From assembly GCF_021044775.1 (NCBI RefSeq), contig NZ_JAJNOQ010000001.1, positions 1 to 64,000 of the forward strand: a stretch of DNA of 64,000 nt. The letters are read 5' to 3'. This DNA comes from Paraeggerthella hominis (GTDB lineage: Bacteria; Actinomycetota; Coriobacteriia; Coriobacteriales; Eggerthellaceae). Shown piece by piece: positions 26,378-34,807 of this stretch; position 1 is the stretch's first letter; each line of letters opens with the position of its first letter. The notes beneath the pieces were generated by a model that searched no databases, was not told the origin of the DNA, and saw only the letters and a list, made by a program, of their open reading frames with translations. Both the position numbers and the translations under genes were made by a program.

Positions 26378-27673
26378 CTATGCGGGCTGCTGCTCCAGGG
26401 GAATGGCGATGCGGGCGACGAACGTGCCGCCGACGGTTTCGTACAGGGACATGCCCCCATGCTTCCCTACGATGCCGTCCACGCTTTTGATGCCGAGGCC
26501 GTGTCCTTGTTCGGACGTTATCGGCTTGTCGTTTTCCATGGTCACAGCCTTGCAGCAGGGGTTTTCTACAAGAATCAGCAACGTGCGGTCGTCGGTGCTC
26601 GTAATTGTCAGGCGAACCTCGCGGTTTCGACCGTCGTGCACGTTCGAAACCGCGATCAGGGCGTTTTCCAGCAGATTCGACAGCAGGGCGCACCATTCCG
26701 TGTCGCTGAGCGGCGCGTGTCGGGAAAGGCTTGCCGTTACCTGCATCGATGCGCCAAGGTGGTGCGCCTTTGCGGAAAACGAGGACAGGATCAGGTTCGT
26801 CGTTTCGTCGTTGCAGAACCGCTGCGGAGTGATGTCGTCAAGGTCGGCTTCGATTTCCGCCAGATACTCCTTGAGCTTTTCGGCGTTGCCTTCAACAAGC
26901 AAGTTGCCGATAAGCGCAAGGTGGTGGCGCATATCGTGGCGGTAGGCTGCCGTTTGCGCGGTTGTCTCGCGTAAGCGGCTGAGCTCGAGCTTAGCCTGGT
27001 CGAGCTGTGCTACGGCGGCTTGCTGCTCTTGTAGGAGCAGCTGTTTTTCGCGCGTGTTTTTGAATACGCGAAAGACCAGGTAATACGACAGTACCGTAAG
27101 CACAAGGGGCATGAGGTGCGCGTTCAGCCCGGCGGGCAGGTCCGTGATGGAGAAGCCACCCTGCGTTGAGAACGCGTACAGTTCGTACGTCAGCGGGATC
27201 AGGGAGAAGCGCGCAAAATCGCCGGGTTCGCCGTGCTTGAGCGCGTAGGCGAGCAGGTTGCGGAATCCCTTTGCGGCCACAAGAAGCATCAGCGAGCATG
27301 TTGTGGCAAAGATGGCCAACTCGGTCCAGGGCCCGGTTTCCCCGAATAAGCGCGCGACCGAATCCGCGATAACGGGGACGGCGCAGGACACGAATGCGGT
27401 GAGAAACGCGAACACCACTTTCCAGCCGCGATACGGGGAGACGATCGAGAACGCGATAAGAATCGGGACGTGCATGATCAGGGCGTAGGCGCGCGCGTAG
27501 GCGGTGCGCCCGAACAGCAGGAACACGGCGACGTTGACGATGATCGTGCCGAGGGCGAATGCGATCGCGATCTTCTTGCGCTGCGGCGGGATCTTGGCGG
27601 GCTGCACGTCGAGCAATATCCACATGAGGGCAACGGCGTAGACGGGCAGGATGAATACGGGTACGAGCGACAT
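26378..27673 (-). CDS. AgrC-like GHKL sensor histidine kinase
   Basis: The 431-residue product has about six to seven N-terminal membrane helices (residues about 5-205), a coiled-coil linker (about 208-245), a phosphoacceptor region Y-R-H-D-M-R-H-H-L near 245-253, and a GHKL ATPase domain with L-L-S-N-L-L-E-N-A and G-H-G-L-G-I-K-S-V. This is the layout of AgrC/NatK-type kinases that often sense peptides. It starts 4 bases after the stop of the LytTR regulator, forming a two-gene leftward unit. The signal is unknown; the adjacent divergent surface-protein gene is a possible target. Confidence 0.88.
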   Translation of the reverse strand: MSLVPVFILPVYAVALMWILLDVQPAKIPPQRKKIAIAFALGTIIVNVAVFLLFGRTAYARAYALIMHVPILIAFSIVSPYRGWKVVFAFLTAFVSCAVPVIADSVARLFGETGPWTELAIFATTCSLMLLVAAKGFRNLLAYALKHGEPGDFARFSLIPLTYELYAFSTQGGFSITDLPAGLNAHLMPLVLTVLSYYLVFRVFKNTREKQLLLQEQQAAVAQLDQAKLELSRLRETTAQTAAYRHDMRHHLALIGNLLVEGNAEKLKEYLAEIEADLDDITPQRFCNDETTNLILSSFSAKAHHLGASMQVTASLSRHAPLSDTEWCALLSNLLENALIAVSNVHDGRNREVRLTITSTDDRTLLILVENPCCKAVTMENDKPITSEQGHGLGIKSVDGIVGKHGGMSLYETVGGTFVARIAIPLEQQPA

Positions 27674-27677
27674 GCCG

Positions 27678-28400
27678 TTACGCCATTCCGGCTTGCACGA
27701 ACAACCGCTTCAAGTAGGCGGCTTTGACCTCGCCGAACAGTCTGCGCGATACGGGGACCGACTCGTCCGAGAACGTGCGAAGGCTTAGCTTTTCAAGCTC
27801 TTGGACCTGATCGAGATTGACGATGAACGCCCGGTGGACTCGGATGAATTCGGGTCGGCTAAGAAGCTGCGGCTCGAAGTCCGACAGCGATCCGGCAACT
27901 TCTCGCACGCTCTTGTCGGTCAGGTGAAAGCGCACGGTTCGATTGAGCACTTCGACATAGGCTATGCGCGCGAACAGGATGCTGGCGGCTCCGCCCTTGA
28001 GCCTGACGGCCAGTCCCGTGCCGTGCTCTTCGATGCGCAGCCGCAGCTTGTCGAGCATGGGGAACAGCTTGTCGTAGCTTACGGGTTTCAGAAGGTAATG
28101 GAACGCGTCAACCTCGTAGCTTTGAACGGCGAATTCGGGTGACGAGGTGAGAAACGCAATCTTGACGTTTTCGTCGAACTCTCGAATTTCCCGAGCGATC
28201 TGCATGCCGTCGACGAAAGGCATCATGACGTCGAGCAGCAGCAAATCGAAAACCTCTTTGCGCATGTCGTCGAATAATGCAACGCCGCTGGTGTAAGCGG
28301 AGAGGGAGAGGCTGGCTTTCGTTTCCCGACGGTATCTGTCGAGCAAATTCGCGAGCACCGCCAGGTCTTTGGGGTTGTCTTCGCAGAGTGCGATGCGCAC
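27678..28400 (-). CDS. LytTR-family response regulator
   Basis: The 240-residue product has a receiver (about 1-120; A-L-C-E-D-N and L-L-L-D-V-M-M-P, Asp near 57) and a LytTR DNA-binding domain (about 140-235; F-I-R-V-H-R-A-F-I-V-N). Such regulators bind imperfect direct repeats upstream of targets, typically virulence, surface or peptide genes. The GTG at 28400 is chosen because the receiver begins there and AAAGG lies just upstream; an in-frame ATG further up (28490) is less likely. It precedes its kinase and diverges from the surface-protein gene at 28590. Confidence 0.9.
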   Translation of the reverse strand: MRIALCEDNPKDLAVLANLLDRYRRETKASLSLSAYTSGVALFDDMRKEVFDLLLLDVMMPFVDGMQIAREIREFDENVKIAFLTSSPEFAVQSYEVDAFHYLLKPVSYDKLFPMLDKLRLRIEEHGTGLAVRLKGGAASILFARIAYVEVLNRTVRFHLTDKSVREVAGSLSDFEPQLLSRPEFIRVHRAFIVNLDQVQELEKLSLRTFSDESVPVSRRLFGEVKAAYLKRLFVQAGMA

Positions 28401-28589
28401 GGTGTTGCCTTTCTGGCCGGTGTCGAGTTCCTTGGGGCATCGTCGTTGAACGCAACTGGAAACGTCACCGTGTTTTCTTGATCCGTTCATGTTTGGAAAC
28501 CTTACCGTTTGTGCAGAAAACGGTTTGCGTATCGAATTATATGACATGATCGCCTTCAAAATGCATGAAATTAAACGAAAGGAAAGCCG

Positions 28590-30398
28590 ATGGGTAAGCG
28601 ATGGGCGAGCGCGTTTGCGGGGACGATCCTGCTGCTTGCTTTGATGCCGGTGACGGCGTTTGCGGCGGAACCTGCTGCGTCGTTTGGCGGCGGCACCGGG
28701 TTGGAGGACGATCCGTACCTGATCGAGAACGAGGCCCAGTTGTGCGCGATGGGAGCCGGACTGAACGATGGCACCCTCTCGAACGCGAGTTTCAAGTTGA
28801 CGGCGAACATCGATCTCGCTGAGGCTTGGGATGCTCCTTGCGGGACGTATTCCGGCACCTTCGATGGAGGCGGGAGGACGATCTCCGGCTTGGTTGTCAA
28901 CGGCGGCGCTTCGCAGGCGTCGTTGTTCGGCATGGTGAAGGGCCGTATCGTGAATCTGGGGTTGGCGGACGTTGCTGTGACCGGGGGGAACTACGCTGGA
29001 GCTTTGGCGTCGGAGTTGCGGGGAGGCGTCGTTTCGCGTTGCTTCGTTTCGGGTGCGGTCAGCGGCAATGACTCCGTGGGCGGGTTGGTCGGCGCTGCTA
29101 CCGGCCGCGCGCTTATCGAGAATTGCTACAGCACGGCTTCCGTGACCGGATCGGCAAGCTCTATTGGCGGCATTGCGGGCTTCGTGCGCACGGGTGTCAA
29201 TATCTCGTATTCCTATAGCACGGGCATGGTGCAGGGGAAAGAGGTGGTCGGCGGCATCGTGGGCAACGTGGACAACTACCAGGGCGAGAATACCATCAAG
29301 AATTGCGCCGCGCTCGGTTCGTCCGTTATTGCGACGAGCGGTGCCTCGTCGGCAGGTCGCGTCTGGGGCAACGCTGTAAATGAAAACGTATTTACAGCTT
29401 CGAATAATTATGGGTTTGCGGGCATGAGCGTTGGCATTGGGTCGTCTGATATCGCGCCTGAGAAGGGTGCCGAGACGAAGGACGGCGCGGATGCATCCGC
29501 AACGGACATCGTCGACGCATCGTGGTGGCAGCGTCAAAACGGACTCGGGTTCATGGCGGCTCCTCTGGGCGCTTGGACGTTTTCCTCTGGGAACCTGCCT
29601 GTGCTGATGGGCGAGAAGAACCCGATTCCCACTCATATTGCGTCCGAGGCCGTGTGCACCGTTTCGTTCGACGTTGCTGGCGGCAGCGCCGTGGAACCCC
29701 AAACGGTTAAGGCCGGATCGAAGGTCGCCAAACCGGTCGACCCGGTAAAGAGCGGCGCGACGTTCGGCGGATGGTGCAAGGATTCCGCATTGACGGTTCC
29801 GTGGGATTTCGAAAGCGATACGGTTGCCTGCGATACCACGTTGTACGCGAAGTGGACGGCTTTGGCGCCGGTGTACGTCGACCGCACCATCGTGGACGAA
29901 AAGAGCTTGGTCCAGGTGAGTGGGAAGCTGACCGAGGGCGCTGTGCTCGAAGTGGCGCCCTTGTCCTCGGGCGCTGCGTACCAGGCGGTTTTGGCGCAGG
30001 CCGGCCGTGAGGGGCACGACGTGCTTTCCGCGTACGAGGTGCGCTTGACGGGCGGCTCGTACGAGGGCGCGTTGCGGCTGTCGTTCCCTTTGGATAGGAA
30101 GCACGATGGGGAAACGGTCACGGTTCGCCATCTGAAGGCGGATGGGACCTTGGAGACGATGACGGCCGAATGCGCGAACGGGAAGGTGCTGGTCAGCGTG
30201 GGCGAGCTTTCATCTTTCGCCTTGACGGTGCCAAAGGACGTGCAGGACGGCAAGATCGTGTCGGCGGCTGAGGCTCAGCCTAAGACGTTGGTTAAAACGG
30301 GAGATACGTCGAACATGATAGCTATGGCCTTGATCGCGTGCGTTGCGTTCGGCGCCGTTGCGCTGGGCGCGGTTGGTGTACGCAAGCGCAGCGAATAA
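28590..30398 (+). CDS. Cell-surface protein with GLUG-type repeats and noncanonical sorting signal
   Basis: The 602-residue protein has a signal peptide (cleaved near A-F-A-A, residue about 26), GLUG/right-handed-helix-type repeats (about 30-290; G-T-F-D-G-G-G-R-T-I-S-G-L, then repeated G-G-L-V-G and G-G-I-A-G), an InlB B-repeat-like module (about 355-430; V-S-F-D-V-A-G-G and Y-A-K-W) and a C-terminal beta domain. The end reads L-V-K-T-G-D, a hydrophobic helix and R-K-R-S, which looks like a sortase signal with V in place of the usual P. It probably sits on the cell wall and may be an adhesin. AAGGAAAG lies before the ATG. The divergent LytTR pair may regulate it. Confidence 0.82.
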   Translation: MGKRWASAFAGTILLLALMPVTAFAAEPAASFGGGTGLEDDPYLIENEAQLCAMGAGLNDGTLSNASFKLTANIDLAEAWDAPCGTYSGTFDGGGRTISGLVVNGGASQASLFGMVKGRIVNLGLADVAVTGGNYAGALASELRGGVVSRCFVSGAVSGNDSVGGLVGAATGRALIENCYSTASVTGSASSIGGIAGFVRTGVNISYSYSTGMVQGKEVVGGIVGNVDNYQGENTIKNCAALGSSVIATSGASSAGRVWGNAVNENVFTASNNYGFAGMSVGIGSSDIAPEKGAETKDGADASATDIVDASWWQRQNGLGFMAAPLGAWTFSSGNLPVLMGEKNPIPTHIASEAVCTVSFDVAGGSAVEPQTVKAGSKVAKPVDPVKSGATFGGWCKDSALTVPWDFESDTVACDTTLYAKWTALAPVYVDRTIVDEKSLVQVSGKLTEGAVLEVAPLSSGAAYQAVLAQAGREGHDVLSAYEVRLTGGSYEGALRLSFPLDRKHDGETVTVRHLKADGTLETMTAECANGKVLVSVGELSSFALTVPKDVQDGKIVSAAEAQPKTLVKTGDTSNMIAMALIACVAFGAVALGAVGVRKRSE

Positions 30399-30474
30399 CG
30401 AAGAAGGAAGCGAGGGATCTGCTGGCAGCAAGCGTTGCCTTGTTTGGGTCCTTTCCAAGAAAATGGAGGATGAC

Positions 30475-30915
30475 ATGGAAAAGAGCGGGTCTCAGAAGGT
30501 TCTCAAGGTTATTTCGATCATCATGATTGTGCTGGGCGTCCTGGGGGTTGTATCGGGGGCGTTGCTGCTGGCCGGAGGCGGTGCTTTGGGCGTATCGGGT
30601 ATCGATACGGCAAACGACGATGCCGCCGTTGCGGGTGGATTGACTATGATCGTTGGGTTCGGCTTGCTTTTGTCGTCCGCTTTCAACCTGATCATCGGTA
30701 TTTTCGGGTTGCGCGGGGCGAACAACCCCAGCAAGATCGGCGCGTTTTTCGTTTTGGCAGTTCTGGGCGTGGTGTTCGGCGCGCTCAACCTGGTAGGCAC
30801 GTTTCTCGGCGGCGCGGACGCTTCGTCTATCGTAAACGCGGTTGTGTCTTTGGTTCTGCCTATTACGTGCGTGATACTTGCGAACAACATCAAGCATCAG
30901 GAAATGCGCTGGTAG
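30475..30915 (+). CDS. Small four-helix membrane protein
   Basis: The 146-residue product is very hydrophobic with four predicted membrane segments (about 10-32, 48-72, 85-107, 115-137) and little else. The ATG at 30475 follows GGAGG by 5 bases, which favours it over the ATG at 30463. It lies 76 bases after the surface-protein gene and shares its direction, so cotranscription is possible. It resembles DUF4064-like small membrane proteins, but I cannot name a function. Confidence 0.7.
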   Translation: MEKSGSQKVLKVISIIMIVLGVLGVVSGALLLAGGGALGVSGIDTANDDAAVAGGLTMIVGFGLLLSSAFNLIIGIFGLRGANNPSKIGAFFVLAVLGVVFGALNLVGTFLGGADASSIVNAVVSLVLPITCVILANNIKHQEMRW

Positions 30916-30927
30916 AAAATCACTTTC

Positions 30928-30975
30928 AACTGCGGGGTCGTATGCGGTTCGTGCGGCCGCATAAGCCCCGCAGTT
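30928..30975 (+). terminator. Two-step hairpin after the small membrane protein gene
   Basis: AACTGCGGGG (30928-30937) pairs with CCCCGCAGTT (30966-30975), and ATGCGG (30942-30947) with CCGCAT (30957-30962) inside it. No long T-run follows. Confidence 0.5.
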
Positions 30976-31121
30976 CGCATTTCATCGGTTATTTCGCCGC
31001 TCGTGCTTTCGCGCGGGCGGTTTTTTCGTATGATGGTTCCGCCCGTTCGGCCGAGGCATGTGCGCCTGGTCGGGGCATCTTCATTCCGACACTGTTACAT
31101 GAATCAAAAGGTGGGTTCGTT

Positions 31122-32702
31122 ATGACGAAGAAGGTGCTGGTTTCCGAGAAGCTGGCCGAAGCCGGCCTTGCGGTGCTGCGCGACAAGGGCATCGAGGTCG
31201 ACGTCAAGCTGAAAATGACGCCCGAAGAGCTGCTTGCGGCCATTCCCGAGTACGACGGGCTCATCGTGCGGTCGGCCACGAAGGTCACGCGCGAGGTGAT
31301 CGAGGCTGGCGGCAAGCTGCGCATCATCGGGCGCGCGGGCGTAGGCGTGGACAACGTCGACGTGGAGGCCGCAACCGAGCGCGGCGTCATCGTATGCAAC
31401 GCGCCGACGTCGAACATCGTGTCGGCCGCCGAGCACACCATGGCCCTCATGTTGGCATGCGCGCGCAACATCGCGCCTGCGAACGCGTCCATGCATGCGG
31501 GCGTGTGGGAGCGCGCCAAGTTCACGGGCGTCGAGCTGTACGAGAAGACGCTGGCCATCTTCGGCCTGGGCCGCATCGGCGGCTTGGTCGCCGAGCGAGC
31601 CCGCGCGTTCGGCATGAAGCTGATCGGGTACGATCCGTACTGCAGCCCGGAGCGTGCCGAGCAGCTGGGCGTGACGTTGTACGACGACGTGAACGCCATT
31701 GTCCCGCTAGCCGATTTCATTACGGTTCACCTGCCCAAGACCAAAGAGACCATCGGCATGTTCGGGCCGGAGCAGTACGCCGCCATGAAAGACGGCGTCA
31801 TCTTGGTCAACGCTGCGCGCGGCGGCATCTTCAACGTCGATTCGCTGGCCGATTTCCTGGCGGCGGGCAAAATCGGCGCGGTGGGGCTTGACGTGTACGA
31901 AACGGAGCCGTGCCGCGAGAGCCCGCTGCACGAGTTCGAGAACGCCATCCTCACGCCGCATCTGGGTGCGAGCACGCTCGAGGCTCAGTTGCGAGCGGGC
32001 GTGCAGACGGCCGAGTACGTGGCGGCCGGCCTGGAGGGGTCCATCGTTCCCACGGCGCTCAACATGGCTCCCGTGCCGCCCGAGGTCATGGACACGGTGG
32101 GACCCTACGTTCCCGCCTGCCAGATGATGGGCAGCATGTTGTCCCAGATCCACGGCGAGGTTCCGCAGTTCTTGAAGCTGACGGCGGCGGGCGCGCTGGC
32201 GAACGCCGACCTGTCCATTCTGGTTGCCGGCATGCTCAAGGGGCTGCTGTCCTACCAGAACACGGCAACGGTCACCCCGGTGAACGCCGAGGCCGTAGCG
32301 AAGCGCCACGGCATTCGCATCGATACGCTGTCGAACGCTGACGCCGCCGGGTACGCTTCCACGGTGTCCATCGTGGCCGACGGCACCGAGGTTGCGTGCA
32401 CGCTGGCCGGCGAGGCGCAGGCGGCGCGCCTGGTGTCGCTTTTGGGGTACAAGATGGACATCGCCCCGGCGTCGCAGTCGCTCGTGTTCGAGTACGAAGA
32501 CGCGCCGGGTCGCGTGGGCACCATCGGAACCATCTTGGGCGAAGCGGGCATCAACATCACCACGATGCAGATCGGCACGAAGTCGGAGGAGCGCTGCGCG
32601 CTTGCGTACATGAACGTGGAGGGTTCGGTCGACGAGGACGTGCTGGCGAAGCTGCGCGCGGGCTTGGCCGACCTCAAGAACCTCTGGTGCATCAAGCTGT
32701 AA
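31122..32702 (+). CDS. serA: D-3-phosphoglycerate dehydrogenase
   Basis: The 526-residue product is a long-form SerA: a substrate-binding domain, a Rossmann NAD domain (about 100-290; G-L-G-R-I-G near 148-153, catalytic Arg, Glu and H-L-G-A-S), an intervening domain (about 320-450) and a C-terminal ACT domain (about 455-525), through which serine usually inhibits the enzyme. It makes 3-phosphohydroxypyruvate, the first step of serine synthesis. The ATG at 31122 follows AAAAGG; this start gives the expected family N-terminus. leuA follows about 210 bases later with its own promoter. Confidence 0.96.
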   Translation: MTKKVLVSEKLAEAGLAVLRDKGIEVDVKLKMTPEELLAAIPEYDGLIVRSATKVTREVIEAGGKLRIIGRAGVGVDNVDVEAATERGVIVCNAPTSNIVSAAEHTMALMLACARNIAPANASMHAGVWERAKFTGVELYEKTLAIFGLGRIGGLVAERARAFGMKLIGYDPYCSPERAEQLGVTLYDDVNAIVPLADFITVHLPKTKETIGMFGPEQYAAMKDGVILVNAARGGIFNVDSLADFLAAGKIGAVGLDVYETEPCRESPLHEFENAILTPHLGASTLEAQLRAGVQTAEYVAAGLEGSIVPTALNMAPVPPEVMDTVGPYVPACQMMGSMLSQIHGEVPQFLKLTAAGALANADLSILVAGMLKGLLSYQNTATVTPVNAEAVAKRHGIRIDTLSNADAAGYASTVSIVADGTEVACTLAGEAQAARLVSLLGYKMDIAPASQSLVFEYEDAPGRVGTIGTILGEAGINITTMQIGTKSEERCALAYMNVEGSVDEDVLAKLRAGLADLKNLWCIKL

Positions 32703-32707
32703 GATCG

Positions 32708-32716
32708 GGGGGGGGG
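32708..32716 (+). repeat. Run of nine G just after serA
   Basis: Nine consecutive G lie 6 bases after the serA stop codon. Similar runs occur at 41885-41893 (nine G) and 59014-59025 (twelve G). Confidence 0.9.
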
Positions 32717-32802
32717 AAGTTGCAGTGGTGCTTCAGAGAAGCGCCGCTCGCCTCCCTTTACGGTCGGTTTCCCGGAATTGACCGGAGCTCGAAGAATCCC
32801 AA

Positions 32803-32831
32803 TTGAATCGGTTGGCTTAATTAGCTATGAT
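32803..32831 (+). promoter_or_regulatory. leuA promoter
   Basis: TTGAAT (32803-32808) and TATGAT (32826-32831) are separated by exactly 17 bases, a good sigma-70-type match. Transcription would start near 32838, leaving a leader of about 78 bases with a strong hairpin. Confidence 0.6.
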
Positions 32832-32851
32832 TATCAAACCAATTTGAGCAG

Positions 32852-32891
32852 CCTGCCGCCCGCGGCGCCTTTCGGCGAAGCGGGCGGCAGG
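32852..32891 (+). promoter_or_regulatory. Hairpin in the leuA leader
   Basis: CCTGCCGCCCGC (32852-32863) pairs perfectly with GCGGGCGGCAGG (32880-32891), and CGCC with GGCG inside. It begins about 14 bases after the predicted transcript start and ends 24 bases before the leuA ATG. No T-run follows, so it is more likely an RNA-stability or translation-control element than a terminator. Confidence 0.55.
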
Positions 32892-32915
32892 CGTATGACG
32901 GGAAGGAATGAGCAC

Positions 32916-34445
32916 ATGACGCGCAAGATCGATATCTTCGACACCACGCTGCGCGACGGCGAGCAATCGCCGGGCGCATCCATGAACACCGAGGAGAAAC
33001 TGGTGGTCGCGCGTCAGCTGCTACGTCTGAACGTCGACGTCATCGAGGCGGGTTTCCCCATTTCGAGCCCGGGCGATTTCGAGAGCGTCCGCCGCATCGC
33101 CGAGCTGGCGGGCGATCAGGCCGTCGTGTGCGGTTTGACGCGCGCGGTCGAGAAGGACATCGACTCGGCGGCCGACGCGCTTCGCTACGCCAAGCGCCCG
33201 CGCATTCACACGGGCATCGGCGTGAGCCCGAGCCATTTGCGCGACAAGCTGCGCATCACCGAAGAAGAGTGCATCGAGCGCGCGGTCAAGTGCGTGAAGT
33301 ACGCGAAAAAGTACGTTGAGGACGTGCAGTTCTACGCCGAGGACGCGGGCCGTTCCGACTACGATTTCCTGGTGCGCGTGATACAGGCCGTCGTGAGCGC
33401 GGGCGCCACTGTGGTGAACATCCCCGACACGACGGGCTATTCGCTGCCCGAAGAGTTCGGACAGCGCATCAAGTACCTGGTCGACGGCGTGAACGGCATC
33501 GAGAACGTGAAGATCGCCGTGCATTGCCACAACGATCTGGGCATGGCCACGGCGCTTGCCATGGCCGGCGTGAGAAACGGCGCCCGCCAGGTCGAGTGCA
33601 CCATCAACGGCCTGGGGGAGCGTGCGGGCAACACGGCCATGGAGGAAGTGGTCATGGCCATCAGGATGCACGAAGAAGAGCTGGACGCGCACACCGACGT
33701 GAACACGCGCGAATTCGTGAAGGCCAGCCGCTTGGTGTCGTCCATCACCGGCATGAACGTGCAGGCCAACAAGGCTATCGTGGGCGCGAACGCGTTCGCG
33801 CACTCCTCGGGCATTCACCAAGACGGCGTGCTGAAGAAGCGTGACACCTACGAGATCATCGATCCGGTGGACGTGGGCGCGGGCCAGAGCCAGATCGTGC
33901 TGACGGCGCGTTCGGGCCATGCGGCGCTCAAGCATCGCCTGGAGGAACTGGGCTACGACTTCGAGGGCGAGGCGCTCGATCAGGTGTACGAGGCGTTCCT
34001 TAACCTGGCCGACAAGAAGAAGGAAGTCTACGACGAAGACCTGGAAAGCCTGATCAACGAGCGCGATCGCAACGAGCGCGCGCTGTACACGCTCGAAGCC
34101 ATCCAGATCAGCTGCGGTTTCCCGCTCACCCCGACCGCAACGCTCACGCTGCGCGATGCCGAGGGCGAGGTTCGCACGGTGTGCGAGTACGGAACCGGCC
34201 CCATCGACGCCGCGTTCAAGGCTGTGGACAAGATCGTGCAGGTGGGCAACGACCTGACCGAGTTCACGGTGACCTCCGTCACGCGCGGCATCGACGCCTT
34301 GGGCGAGGTGACCGTGCGCGTGACGGCCGAGGGCGGGGACGCCTATACCGGTCGCGGGGCGGACGGCGACATCATCGTCTCGTCGGCGAAGGCGTACCTG
34401 AACGCCTTGAACCGACTGCTTTTGGACAAGCAGCAGCGCGCGTAA
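32916..34445 (+). CDS. leuA: 2-isopropylmalate synthase
   Basis: The 509-residue product has the HMGL-like catalytic barrel (about 1-270; F-D-T-T-L-R-D-G-E-Q-S-P-G near 8-20, V-H-C-H-N-D near 199-204 for metal binding, and the G-A-R-Q-V-E-C-T-I-N-G-L-G-E-R-A-G-N region) and a C-terminal LeuA regulatory domain (about 370-500), where leucine feedback inhibition acts. It condenses acetyl-CoA with 2-oxoisovalerate, the first committed step to leucine. The ATG at 32916 follows GGAAGGA. Homocitrate or citramalate synthases are related, but length and motifs fit LeuA best. No other leucine genes are adjacent. Confidence 0.93.
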   Translation: MTRKIDIFDTTLRDGEQSPGASMNTEEKLVVARQLLRLNVDVIEAGFPISSPGDFESVRRIAELAGDQAVVCGLTRAVEKDIDSAADALRYAKRPRIHTGIGVSPSHLRDKLRITEEECIERAVKCVKYAKKYVEDVQFYAEDAGRSDYDFLVRVIQAVVSAGATVVNIPDTTGYSLPEEFGQRIKYLVDGVNGIENVKIAVHCHNDLGMATALAMAGVRNGARQVECTINGLGERAGNTAMEEVVMAIRMHEEELDAHTDVNTREFVKASRLVSSITGMNVQANKAIVGANAFAHSSGIHQDGVLKKRDTYEIIDPVDVGAGQSQIVLTARSGHAALKHRLEELGYDFEGEALDQVYEAFLNLADKKKEVYDEDLESLINERDRNERALYTLEAIQISCGFPLTPTATLTLRDAEGEVRTVCEYGTGPIDAAFKAVDKIVQVGNDLTEFTVTSVTRGIDALGEVTVRVTAEGGDAYTGRGADGDIIVSSAKAYLNALNRLLLDKQQRA

Positions 34446-34480
34446 GCGTTTCGGCTGCGTGCAAGCTGCTGGCAAGGACC

Positions 34481-34520
34481 GACGAGGGGTGCGCTGACGA
34501 AGGTTGGCGCACCCCTCGTC
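34481..34520 (+). terminator. Perfect 14-bp hairpin after leuA
   Basis: GACGAGGGGTGCGC (34481-34494) pairs perfectly with 34507-34520 across 12 bases. It follows the leuA stop by about 35 bases. No T-run is present. Apart from this and the promoter at 34708, nothing is seen in 34446-34807. Confidence 0.55.
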
Positions 34521-34707
34521 GCGTTGCTGGGGCGCGCCGGGGTGCGTTGCGCTCGATGCGACGCTTGCGCGCCGGACTCCCGGTTTCCGCGGCTGGCTTC
34601 CCGATCGGTTTTTTCGCCTTTCGTCTTGGAACAGCTTCCGTTCGCCTGTAATTGACACCTGATCACCCACGTTTACGGACCGTTGACGATTCTTCATGAG
34701 AAGACGA

Positions 34708-34737
34708 CTGACAGTTCTGCTGCTCGCGGGGTATGCT
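34708..34737 (+). promoter_or_regulatory. Possible aldehyde dehydrogenase promoter
   Basis: CTGACA (34708-34713) and TATGCT (34732-34737) are 18 bases apart, about 70 bases before the ATG at 34808. A TTGACA also occurs at 34653-34658 without a clear partner. Confidence 0.4.
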
Positions 34738-34807
34738 AGAGAAAGCGATCGAGGTGAATCGCTATCCTGAACGCATCGCATGCGCTTCCAAGAGAAAGGA
34801 TGCACAA

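Noticed and set aside
27678..30131. Long leftward frame extending the LytTR regulator to over 800 residues
   Set aside because: Everything upstream of the GTG at 28400 is antisense to the surface-protein gene or lies in the divergent promoter gap.
32827..32847. Tiny open frame M-I-I-K-P-I before leuA as an attenuation leader peptide
   Set aside because: Its ATG lies inside the -10 box (TATGAT) of a well-spaced promoter, so it would be upstream of the transcript start; the downstream hairpin has no T-run.
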